Source: an uncultured Prevotella sp. (GTDB taxonomy: Bacteria > Bacteroidota > Bacteroidia > Bacteroidales > Bacteroidaceae). Taken from it: a stretch of DNA of 64,000 nucleotides. The notes beneath the pieces are model-generated. The model saw nothing but the letters and a program-made list of their open reading frames with translations, ran no database searches and was not told the DNA's origin. The stretch covers positions 1-64,000 of the forward strand of contig CAKZVT010000062.1 of NCBI GenBank assembly GCA_937922435.1, written 5' to 3'. Below, in pieces: positions 40,256-48,500 of this stretch. Every line of letters starts with the position of its first letter. The first letter of the stretch is position 1. The translations under genes and the position numbers were made by a program.

Positions 40256-41221
40256 ATGAAAATAGGTATCTTAGGCGCCGCAGGCTACACCGGCGGCGAG
40301 CTTATCCGCCTTTTGCTCAACCATCCGCAGGCGGAAATCGTATTTGCAAACAGCGAGAGCAACGCAGGCAACCCCGTAGCCGACATCCACGAGGGGCTTT
40401 ACGGCGACACGGAGTTGCGCTTCACCGATGCGATGCCGCTCTCCGAGGTTGACGTTCTCTTCTTCTGCTTCGGCCACGGCAAGAGCCGTCAGTTCCTCGC
40501 GGAGCACGATGTGCCGGGCACGGTGCGCATCATCGACCTGGCGCAGGACTTCCGTCTCAAGGCCGATGGCAACGACTTCGTGTACGGACTGCCCGAAATC
40601 AACCGCGAACGGATATCGGCGGCGCACCATGTAGCAAACCCCGGCTGCTTCGCCACGTGCATACAGCTCGGCCTGTTGCCTGCCGCGAAGATGGGACTGC
40701 TCACGGGAGACATATCTGTCAACGCCATAACCGGCAGCACCGGGGCAGGGCAGAAGCCCGGGGCGACGACCCACTTCAGCTGGCGCACTGACAACATGAG
40801 CATATACAAGCCCTTCACGCACCAGCATGTGCCCGAAATACGCCAGAGCCTGGAGCAGACCCAGGGCGCTCCCGTAGGCCCGGTAGACTTCATTCCGTAC
40901 CGCGGCCCGTTCGCCCGCGGCATCTTCGCCACCGCCGTAGTGCGTACCGAGGCAAGCATCGAGAGCATAGTCGAAGGCTACAAAGCATTCTACAAGGACG
41001 AGCCTTTTACCCACTACACGGACAAACCCATAGACATGAAGCAGGCGGTGAACACCAACAAGTGCCTCGTTCACTGCGAGAAGTACGGTGACAAGCTGCT
41101 CATCACGTCCTGTATAGACAACCTTCTGAAGGGTGCCGTAGGGCAAGCCGTCGAGAACATGAACATCATGTTCGGCGTGAAGGAGGACATGGGACTAAGG
41201 CTTAAGGCGACGGCGTTCTAA
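40256..41221 (+). CDS. argC: N-acetyl(succinyl)-gamma-glutamyl-phosphate reductase
   Basis: 321 residues from the ATG at 40256 (a GTG six bases earlier is less likely). It reduces N-acylglutamyl phosphate to the semialdehyde with NADPH. The dinucleotide-binding start is MKIGILGAAGYTGGELIRLL; the catalytic Cys131 lies in VANPGCFATC; the later HxHxPE-type motif reads FTHQHVPEIRQ. Length fits the type 1 ArgC family. In Bacteroidetes the acyl group is probably succinyl. A hairpin of the R' repeat overlaps the expected ribosome-binding region. Confidence 0.95.
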   Translation: MKIGILGAAGYTGGELIRLLLNHPQAEIVFANSESNAGNPVADIHEGLYGDTELRFTDAMPLSEVDVLFFCFGHGKSRQFLAEHDVPGTVRIIDLAQDFRLKADGNDFVYGLPEINRERISAAHHVANPGCFATCIQLGLLPAAKMGLLTGDISVNAITGSTGAGQKPGATTHFSWRTDNMSIYKPFTHQHVPEIRQSLEQTQGAPVGPVDFIPYRGPFARGIFATAVVRTEASIESIVEGYKAFYKDEPFTHYTDKPIDMKQAVNTNKCLVHCEKYGDKLLITSCIDNLLKGAVGQAVENMNIMFGVKEDMGLRLKATAF

Positions 41222-41226
41222 GTGAA

Positions 41227-41719
41227 GAGTGAAGAACGAAGAGTGAAGAATTCATTTGTATGGGAACGAGAAATATAAACGAATACAACAGAAGTTGCTC
41301 GCCGCTTCACCGTAAAAGCTATGAGTTTTCGGTAAGAATAATCAACATGGTGAAGTATATAAAGTGTTCGGCGAAGGAGTACGCGCTTACCAACCAAGTG
41401 CTACGCTCCGGGACGGCAGTCGGCGCGCTTGTACGTGAAGCCGAGTTTGCCCAAAGTCCTTCTGACTTCATCAATAAATTGTCTATCGCACTGAAAGAAT
41501 GCAACGAGACATTTTATTGGCTCAACCTCTTAAGAGATACCGAATATATAAATGACAAGGAAGCCGAAAGCATATTGCAAGACTGCGATGAACTGCTTGC
41601 AATACTTATATCTTCAGTCAAAACGGTAAAGGAAAGGAATAAGAAAACAAACAACAGTGAAAAATGAACAGTGGGAATATGTTGAAGCAAATGAATTCTT
41701 AACTCTTCGTTCTTCACTC
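41227..41719. mobile_element. IVS-like element: four-helix-bundle gene between 32-base inverted repeats
   Basis: Left arm 41227-41258 (GAGTGAAGAACGAAGAGTG start) and right arm 41688-41719 are reverse complements over 32 bases with one mismatch. They enclose just one gene (41260-41667), whose ATG follows the left arm by one base. The gene family is best known from intervening sequences in 23S rRNA genes, where the ends also pair. Here the element sits between argC and argD. Confidence 0.7.
41260..41667 (+). CDS. four-helix-bundle protein (23S rRNA intervening-sequence protein family)
   Basis: 135 residues, all-helical by composition. The family marks are YEFSVRIINMVKYI (helix 1), ALTNQVLRSGTAVGALVREAEFAQS (helix 2), DFINKLSIALKECNETFYWLNLLRD (helix 3) and ESILQDCDELLAILISSVKTV (helix 4). 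These proteins form homopentamers and are encoded in rRNA intervening sequences or as free genes; no enzyme activity is known. Lower GC than the arg genes on either side supports separate origin. Confidence 0.88.
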   Translation: MGTRNINEYNRSCSPLHRKSYEFSVRIINMVKYIKCSAKEYALTNQVLRSGTAVGALVREAEFAQSPSDFINKLSIALKECNETFYWLNLLRDTEYINDKEAESILQDCDELLAILISSVKTVKERNKKTNNSEK

Positions 41720-41732
41720 TTAACTAATAAAC

Positions 41733-42875
41733 ATGGAACTATTTGACGTTTATCCCTTATTCGACATCAACATCGTCAAGGGCAAAGACTGCGCCGTTTG
41801 GGACGACAAGGGGCAGGAATACTTGGACCTTTACGGCGGCCACGCCGTCATAAGCATAGGCCACTGCCATCCTCATTACGTCGAGGCGTTGGGCAGGCAG
41901 GCCGCCGAACTCGGCTTTTACAGCAACTCCGTAGTAAATATGTTGCAGCGGCGGCTGGCCGAGCGGCTGGGCAAGGCGTGTGGATATGACGACTACCAGC
42001 TGTTCCTCGTCAACAGCGGGGCGGAAGCCAACGAGAACGCATTGAAGCTGGTGTCGTTCAAGACGGGGCGCACGCGCATCCTGTCGGCCGCCAAGGCGTT
42101 CCACGGACGCACGTCGCTGGCCGTCGAGGCGACGGATAATCCGAAAATTATTGCGCCCGTCAACGCCAACGGCCACGTCACTTACCTGCCGCTGAACGAC
42201 CTTGCGGCGTGGGAGGCGGAGCTTGCCAAGGGCGACGTCTGCGCCTGCATCATAGAGTGCATACAGGGAGTGGGCGGCATAAGGATGGCGACAGAAGAGT
42301 TTGCGCAGGGCTTGCAGGCCGCCTGCAAGCGGCACGGCGCGGTGCTCGTATGCGACGAAATACAGTGCGGCTACGGCCGTTCGGGCCGCTTCTTCGCCCA
42401 CCAGTGGCTCAGCATCAGGCCCGACCTCGTTACCGTTGCCAAGGGAATTGCCAACGGCTTCCCCATGGGCGCGGTGCTCATCTCGCCCGACTTCAAGCCC
42501 GAATACGGCCAGCTGGGTACCACGTTCGGCGGCAACCATCTTGGCTGCGCCGCCGCGCTGGCCGTGCTCGACGTGATGGAGGGCAGCCGTCTGGTTGACA
42601 ACGCGCGCGAGACCGGCGACTACCTCATGGGCAAACTGCTGGAGCTGAAGGCCGAAGAGAAGCGCATCACCGACGTGCGCGGCCGCGGACTGATGGTAGG
42701 CATCGAACTGTCAATACCGCACAAGGAGCTGCGCCGCCATCTCGTCTACAGCGAGCACTGCTTCACGGGCTGCGCATCCATCAACATACTGCGCCTGCTG
42801 CCGCCGCTGACGTTCACCAAGGCCATGGCCGACGACTTCATTCTGCGCTTGAAGCGTGCATTCGCCGCTGTTTAG
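41733..42875 (+). CDS. argD: acetylornithine (succinylornithine) aminotransferase
   Basis: 380 residues. A class III PLP aminotransferase: LYGGHAVISIGHCHP, NSGAEANENALKL (phosphate-binding), FHGRTSLAVEATD, CDEIQCGYGRSG and the Schiff-base Lys237 in TVAKGIANGFPMG; late GTTFGGNHLGCAAALAVL. It converts N-acylglutamate semialdehyde to N-acylornithine; in Bacteroidetes the acyl group is probably succinyl. The ATG comes 14 bases after the right arm of the IVS-like element. A hairpin follows its stop. Confidence 0.95.
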   Translation: MELFDVYPLFDINIVKGKDCAVWDDKGQEYLDLYGGHAVISIGHCHPHYVEALGRQAAELGFYSNSVVNMLQRRLAERLGKACGYDDYQLFLVNSGAEANENALKLVSFKTGRTRILSAAKAFHGRTSLAVEATDNPKIIAPVNANGHVTYLPLNDLAAWEAELAKGDVCACIIECIQGVGGIRMATEEFAQGLQAACKRHGAVLVCDEIQCGYGRSGRFFAHQWLSIRPDLVTVAKGIANGFPMGAVLISPDFKPEYGQLGTTFGGNHLGCAAALAVLDVMEGSRLVDNARETGDYLMGKLLELKAEEKRITDVRGRGLMVGIELSIPHKELRRHLVYSEHCFTGCASINILRLLPPLTFTKAMADDFILRLKRAFAAV

Positions 42876-42889
42876 GCAACAAACCATAA

Positions 42890-42957
42890 ACAGACGGGCA
42901 GACAAGGATTTTGCTTTATTCGGTTGAAAAAGCGTGTGTCCTTGTCTGCCCGTCTGT
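42890..42957. terminator. inverted repeat after argD
   Basis: 19-base perfect arms (42890-42908 and 42939-42957; ACAGACGGGCAGACAAGGA) with a 30-base loop. It lies between the convergent argD and small lipoprotein genes and could stop both; there is no clear T run. Confidence 0.55.
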
Positions 42958-42983
42958 GTATGTTCCGCCTGCCACAGGCAGGT

Positions 42984-43205
42984 TTAAGCCCGATACCACG
43001 CATCCGCGTAATACGTTCCGCCGGTATTGCTGCCGTCCACGGAGGCGTGGTGGCGCGGATGGCGGGGCGGTTTCGGTTTCTTGTGCTTCTTATGTTTCTT
43101 GTGGTGCGGTGGTCCGTCGTAATGCTTGTGTACTACGCACGAGGCGCAGAGCAGCGACAGGCACAGGGCTACCGCCGCCGTCTTCATCGTTGTAAACCGT
43201 TTCAT
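42984..43205 (-). CDS. small His/Lys-rich lipoprotein
   Basis: 73 residues. The signal sequence TAAVALCLSLLCASC ends in a lipobox (Cys near 23). The mature part is only 50 residues with runs of His, Lys and Pro (HHKKHKKHKKPKPPRHPRHH), which could bind metal or negatively charged envelope polymers. An alternative start at the second Met (MKTAAVALC) exists. A TACTTTTG box lies upstream on the minus strand (43296-43289). Not a recognised family; it resembles small predicted envelope lipoproteins. Confidence 0.65.
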   Translation of the reverse strand: MKRFTTMKTAAVALCLSLLCASCVVHKHYDGPPHHKKHKKHKKPKPPRHPRHHASVDGSNTGGTYYADAWYRA

Positions 43206-43364
43206 GACTGTATGGATTTTTATGTGTTACGTCTGTTAAAACGCCCCGTCCGCAGACCGGCGTTTATATAGATGACCGCCGGGGCGGCCAAAAGTAAAAC
43301 CGCGGCGGTGCTTTATTTGCATTTTTTCACCTATTGCGCGGTGCCCGGCGCATGCTCCGTTTGC

Positions 43365-43604
43365 CGCATTGGCGCATTAGGCTCATGCGGCCTATAAGGC
43401 TAATTGGGCCTAATAAGCCCGATAAGCCTAATGAAACAGATAAGCCGCTGATAGTCAGCCGGTTGCCAAAAGGCCACCTTTTGCATTGCAAAAGGTGGCC
43501 TTTTAGCGTGCAATTCATGGCCTTTTAGCGTGCAAAAGGTGGCCTCTTAAAAGCGATGAAGCATACCAAGCTCCCTCCCTTTGGGAGGGTTGGGGTGGGT
43601 GCCA
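43365..43604. repeat. composite repeat Q-P-R'
   Basis: Q (43365-43455, GGCTAATTGGGCC and mirrored TAAGCC units), junction AAGCCGCTGATAGTCAG, P hairpins (43466-43545) and R' (43562-43602). The left R end is missing. It directly precedes the gpmI promoter cassette. Confidence 0.8.
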
Positions 43605-43609
43605 TTATA

Positions 43610-43670
43610 AAAATAAATGCTCGTTTCTCTCCCATTTATTTTGTATTTCTCTCGGCTTGCACTAACTTTG
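43610..43670 (+). promoter_or_regulatory. 61-base promoter cassette of gpmI
   Basis: Dyad arms AAAATAAATG (43610-43619) and CATTTATTTT (43633-43642), 13 bases apart; TTTG at 43640-43643, 19-base spacer with CTCGGCTTGCA, TAACTTTG at 43663-43670. Same length and layout as 4913-4973 and 61964-62024. ATG 26 bases downstream. Confidence 0.78.
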
Positions 43671-43696
43671 CATCAGATTTATTATATTTACAGATT

Positions 43697-45223
43697 ATGG
43701 CAAAGAAAGCATTATTGATGATACTCGACGGATGGGGTATCGGAAAGCATGGCGAAGGCGACGTAATCTACAACACGCCTACTCCTTATCTTGATTATCT
43801 TAACGCTGTAAGTCCGCACTCGCAGCTACAGGCTTCGGGCGAGGACGTTGGTCTGCCCGACGGACAGATGGGCAACTCGGAGGTGGGACACCTCAACATC
43901 GGTGCCGGACGCATCGTTTATCAGGACCTGGTTAAAATCAACCGCGCCTGCAAGGACGGTTCCATCCTCGACAATCCCGAAATAAAGAATGCTTACGGAT
44001 ACGCACAGCAGACGGGCAAGAAGCTCCACCTGATGGGGCTTACCTCGAACGGCGGCGTGCACTCTTCGCTCGACCACCTGTTCAAGCTCATCGAAATAGG
44101 CAAGCACTACGGCCTGAACGACGTCTACGTGCACTGCTTCATGGACGGCCGCGACACCGACCCGAAGAGCGGCGCGGGCTTCATACGCGAGCTTGAGAGC
44201 GTGTGCCGCGAGAACGGCGCACACGTGGCAAGCATCGTAGGCCGCTTCTACGCCATGGACCGTGACAAGCGCTGGGCGCGCGTCAAGGAGGCTTACGACC
44301 TGCTCGTAGAGGGCAAGGGCAAGCAGGCCACTGACATGGTGCAGGCTATGGAGGAAAGTTACGCCGAAGGCGTGACCGACGAGTTCATCAAGCCTATCCA
44401 CAACTCTACCGTCGACGGCACAATACAGGAGGGCGACGTGGTAATCTTCATCAACTTCCGCAACGACCGCGCAAAGGAGCTTACACAGGTACTTACACAG
44501 CAGGACATGCCCGAGGAGGGAATGCACACCATCAAGGACCTGCAATACTACTGCATGACGCCGTATGACGCGTCGTTCAAGGGCGTGCACATACTCTTCC
44601 CCAAGGAGAACGTGGAGGACACTCTCGGCGAATATCTTAGCAAGCAGGGCAAGAAGCAGCTGCATACGGCAGAGACGGAGAAGTACGCCCACGTGACGTT
44701 CTTCTTCAACGGCGGACGCGAAGCTCCCTACGAGGGCGAAGACCGCATACTCGTGCCGTCGCCGAAGGTCGCCACTTATGACCTGAAGCCCGAGATGAGC
44801 GCATACGAAGTGAAGGACAAGCTCGTAGGGGCAATCAACACGCAGGAGTACGACTTCATCGTGGTTAACTTCGCCAACGGCGACATGGTGGGCCACACCG
44901 GCGTGTACCACGCCATAGCCAAGGCCGTATGGGCGGTTGACCACTGCGTCAAGGAGGTAATCGAGGCCGCCAAGGCCAACGGCTACGAGGCCATAATAAT
45001 AGCCGACCACGGCAACGCCGACAACGCCATCAACGCCGACGGCACGCCCAACACGGCTCACTCGCTGAACCCCGTGCCCTTCATCTACGTGACCGACAAC
45101 AACAGCGCTACCGTGAAGGACGGACGCCTGGCCGACGTTGCACCCTCAATACTGCACATTATGGGCCTCGAACAGCCTGCCGACATGACCGGCGAGAACC
45201 TTATCGAGGACAACATAAAGTAA
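43697..45223 (+). CDS. gpmI: 2,3-bisphosphoglycerate-independent phosphoglycerate mutase
   Basis: 508 residues from the ATG at 43697; an upstream in-frame ATG would translate the R' repeat. It interconverts 3- and 2-phosphoglycerate in glycolysis through a Mn-dependent phosphoserine step. LLMILDGWGIG holds the first metal Asp; Ser61 lies in QMGNSEVGHLNIGAG; the phosphotransferase insert contains FMDGRDTDPKSG; the second metal site is in ADHGNADNA and NTAHSLNPVPF. Length is standard. It has its own promoter and terminator. Confidence 0.97.
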   Translation: MAKKALLMILDGWGIGKHGEGDVIYNTPTPYLDYLNAVSPHSQLQASGEDVGLPDGQMGNSEVGHLNIGAGRIVYQDLVKINRACKDGSILDNPEIKNAYGYAQQTGKKLHLMGLTSNGGVHSSLDHLFKLIEIGKHYGLNDVYVHCFMDGRDTDPKSGAGFIRELESVCRENGAHVASIVGRFYAMDRDKRWARVKEAYDLLVEGKGKQATDMVQAMEESYAEGVTDEFIKPIHNSTVDGTIQEGDVVIFINFRNDRAKELTQVLTQQDMPEEGMHTIKDLQYYCMTPYDASFKGVHILFPKENVEDTLGEYLSKQGKKQLHTAETEKYAHVTFFFNGGREAPYEGEDRILVPSPKVATYDLKPEMSAYEVKDKLVGAINTQEYDFIVVNFANGDMVGHTGVYHAIAKAVWAVDHCVKEVIEAAKANGYEAIIIADHGNADNAINADGTPNTAHSLNPVPFIYVTDNNSATVKDGRLADVAPSILHIMGLEQPADMTGENLIEDNIK

Positions 45224-45316
45224 GGTTTTGCGGTCTTGCGGTTATACGGTCGTAAGGTTTTACGGCCTTACGGTTTCCGCACAAAGGCGCAGACCGCCGC
45301 TACATACCGTCACAAA

Positions 45317-45362
45317 GCAATACCGCCACGGCTTCAATCGCCGCGGCGGTATTGCCGTTTTT
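45317..45362 (+). terminator. terminator after gpmI
   Basis: Eleven-base stem GCAATACCGCC/GGCGGTATTGC (45317-45327/45345-45355), then CGTTTTT. Before it, 45230-45285 holds another short-period tract (GCGGTTATACGG-like units). Confidence 0.65.
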
Positions 45363-45450
45363 ATGCGTGCCGCGGCGTGGCGGTACGCCTTATATTCAAT
45401 AAATCGTCGTCCAAAATGTGAAATTTGGGACATTTTTTCTCCTTGTAATA

Positions 45451-45482
45451 TTGTTTCCGACAGCCACATTTTTGTAACTTTG
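45451..45482 (+). promoter_or_regulatory. promoter of the activase gene
   Basis: TTG at 45451-45453, 21-base spacer, TAACTTTG at 45475-45482; ATG at 45516. Confidence 0.6.
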
Positions 45483-45515
45483 CACACTTGAAAAGGAAGT
45501 TTGAGAAGACGGCAA

Positions 45516-48500
45516 ATGATTAAGATAGGTATCGACATAGGCTCTACTACGGTCAAGGTGGCCGCCGTCGGAGAGACTGGCGGCATCATATTCTCGCGCT
45601 ATGGGCGGCATCATGCCGACGCACGCGAGGTGGTAGTGCGCATGCTCGGCGAACTGCAAGAAGTCTGCGGCGATGACGACGTGTGCCTAAGGCTTACCGG
45701 TTCGGTGGGCATGGGCTTCGCCGAGAAGTGCTCGCTGCCGTTCGTGCAGGAGGTGGTGGCCGCCACGAAGGCCGTGCAGAAGTATCATCCCGAGGCCGCA
45801 TCGCTAATCGACATAGGCGGTGAGGACGCCAAGGTGGTGCTCTTCCGTGACGGACGGGCAACCGACCTGCGCATGAATGGCAACTGCGCGGGCGGCACAG
45901 GGGCGTTCATCGACCAGATGGCGGTGCTCCTTGATGTCGGCGTCGGTGAGCTTGGCAGCCTTGCCTTGCAGGCGGAGAGGACTTATCCCATAGCGTCGCG
46001 GTGCGGCGTTTTCTGCAAGACCGACATCCAGAACCTCGTCGCTAAGAACGTAAACAAGGCCGACATCGCCGCCTCAATACTCCACGCCGTAGCCGTTCAG
46101 ACCGTCGTTACGCTGGCTCACGGCTGCGAAATAACGCCGCCCGTGGTGATGTGCGGCGGTCCGCTGACGTTCATTCCGGCTCTGCGCAAGGCGTTCAAGG
46201 ACTATCTTTCGCTCTCCGACGACGACATAATACTGCCCGAAAAGGGCGAGATGCTCCCGGCGTTGGGCGCGGCCATGTCTGCCGTTGACGGCGAGCAGCC
46301 GCGCAAACTGGCCGGTTTCATCGGGCTGTTGGGCGGTGACAGCCGTCATGACAACGGCCAAAGCCTCGCCCTGAAACCTATATTTGCGGACGAAGGGGAG
46401 CATTCGGCGTGGCTCGGGCACATGTCACGGTACAAGGTCGGTAAGGCGAAGCTGCGCAAAGGCGGGCAAGACGTGTTCATAGGCATCGACTCCGGCTCGA
46501 CGACTACCAAGCTCGTGGTGACAGATACGTCGTCGCGCGTACTTTATTCATACTATACATCCAACAAGGGCAACCCCATAGAGGCGGTAGAGGAAGGGCT
46601 TAAGCAGCTTCAGGAGGAGTGCGCCCGAATTGGTGCCACGCTCTACGTGAAGGGCAGTTGCTCCACGGGCTACGGCGAAGACCTTGTCAAGGCGGCTTTC
46701 CAGCTTGACGGGGGCATAGTCGAAACAATAGCCCACTACATGGCGGCGCACAGCCTCGACCCCGACGTCTCGTTTATTCTCGACATCGGCGGACAGGACA
46801 TGAAGGCCATGTTCATCACCAACGGCGTCATCGACCGCATCGAAATAAACGAAGCCTGCTCGTCGGGCTGCGGCTCGTTCATAGAGACTTTCGCCAAGAC
46901 CCTTGGCTATACGGCCGCCGAGTTCGCCTCGCTGGCGTGCCGTGCGGCTGCTCCGTGCGACCTCGGAACGCGCTGTACGGTGTTCATGAACTCCAAGGTG
47001 AAGCAGGCTTTGCGTGAAGGTGCGACGGTAAGCGACATCGCCGCCGGGCTGGCTTACTCCGTAGTGAAGAACTGCCTGTACAAAGTGCTGAAGCTAAGGG
47101 ACGTGTCCCAGCTCGGCAGTCATATCGTAGTGCAGGGCGGAACGATGCGCAACGACGCCGTGGTGAGGGCTTTGGAGACGCTGGCCGGCGTCGAAGTGGC
47201 GCGCTGCGACATGCCCGAGCTGATGGGAGCGTATGGCTGTGCCCTCTACGCAAGACGTTACAGCCGCGGCGGAGTGACGCTTGACGAACTCCTTGACAAG
47301 GCCGGCTACACGTCGCGGACGCTTCATTGCAAGGGCTGCGACAACCAGTGCCTCGTCGTAAGATACCGTTTTGCCAACGGACATGACTACTTTTCGGGCA
47401 ACCGCTGCGAGAAGGTGTTTGCTAACGGCGGCGGAGACAGGCCGCGGAAAGGCATCAACGCTTACGAGAAAAAGAACAGGCTGCTCTTCGACCGAGAGCC
47501 GCTTAAAGGCCCGTCGGCCATTACCATAGGCATTCCCCGCTGCCTCAACATGTACGAGGACTATCCTTTCTGGCACACACTGTTCACCAATTGCGGAATA
47601 GGCGTGCGCCTTTCTTCAAGCTCCGAGTTCTCAAGTTACGAACAAAGTGCGTGCATGGTGATGTCAGACAACATCTGTTTCCCTGCCAAACTCGTGCACA
47701 GCCACATACAAGACCTCATCGACAGCCGCGTGGAGCGCATCTTCATGCCGTTCGTTGTCCACGAGCGGCAGGACGGCGGACAAAACAGCTACAACTGTCC
47801 CATCGTGACCGGCTACGCCGAAGTTGTCAAAGGAGTGCAGGGCGGGAGTGTTCCCATTGATTCGCCGACCTTCAGTTTCAAGGACAAAAAGCTGCTTTAC
47901 AAGCAATGTTGCGAGTATCTTGCCACGCTCGGAGTGAGCGACAAGGCAGCCAGCCGCGCCTTCAGCTTGGCCGTCAGTGCGCAGGATGCTTACGCGAAGG
48001 ACATTGCCGCCTACGACGAATACGTGCTCCGCAAGGCCAAAGAGCAAGGAGCAATGGTGATAATGCTGGCCGGACGGCCTTACCATGCCGACATGCTAAT
48101 ACAGCACAAGGTGTCTGACATGCTGGCCGACATGGGCGTTTACGTGCTTACCGACGACATTGTGAGAGGCCGGAAGGTGGCCGTCAACGACACGCACTAC
48201 CTGCCGCAGTGGGCTTATCCCAACCGAATATTGGAGGCGGCGGAGTGGAGTGCCGGGCAGGAAGGCATCGAGTTTGTCGAGATGACGTCGTTCGGCTGCG
48301 GCCCTGACGCGTTCCTCACCGACGAGGTTCGTGACATGCTGATGCGTCACGGCAAGGCTCTTACACTGCTGAAGCTCGACGACATCAACAACGTAGGCTC
48401 GATGAAGTTGCGCGTTCGGTCGCTGATGGAGAGCCTGAAGCTCGCTGGAAGCGGTGCGAAAGGCGGCCGGAAGGAAACGGATTTCAAGACCACGCCGGAG

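Noticed and set aside
41227..41719. The idea that the four-helix-bundle gene marks a 23S rRNA gene.
   Set aside because: No rRNA sequence surrounds it; it lies between argC and argD.
42911..43271. Plus-strand frames overlapping the small lipoprotein gene.
   Set aside because: The minus-strand frame has a signal peptide and lipobox; the plus-strand frames do not.
45228..45491. An 87-residue frame after gpmI.
   Set aside because: It crosses the gpmI terminator and short-period repeats; no start signal or motif.
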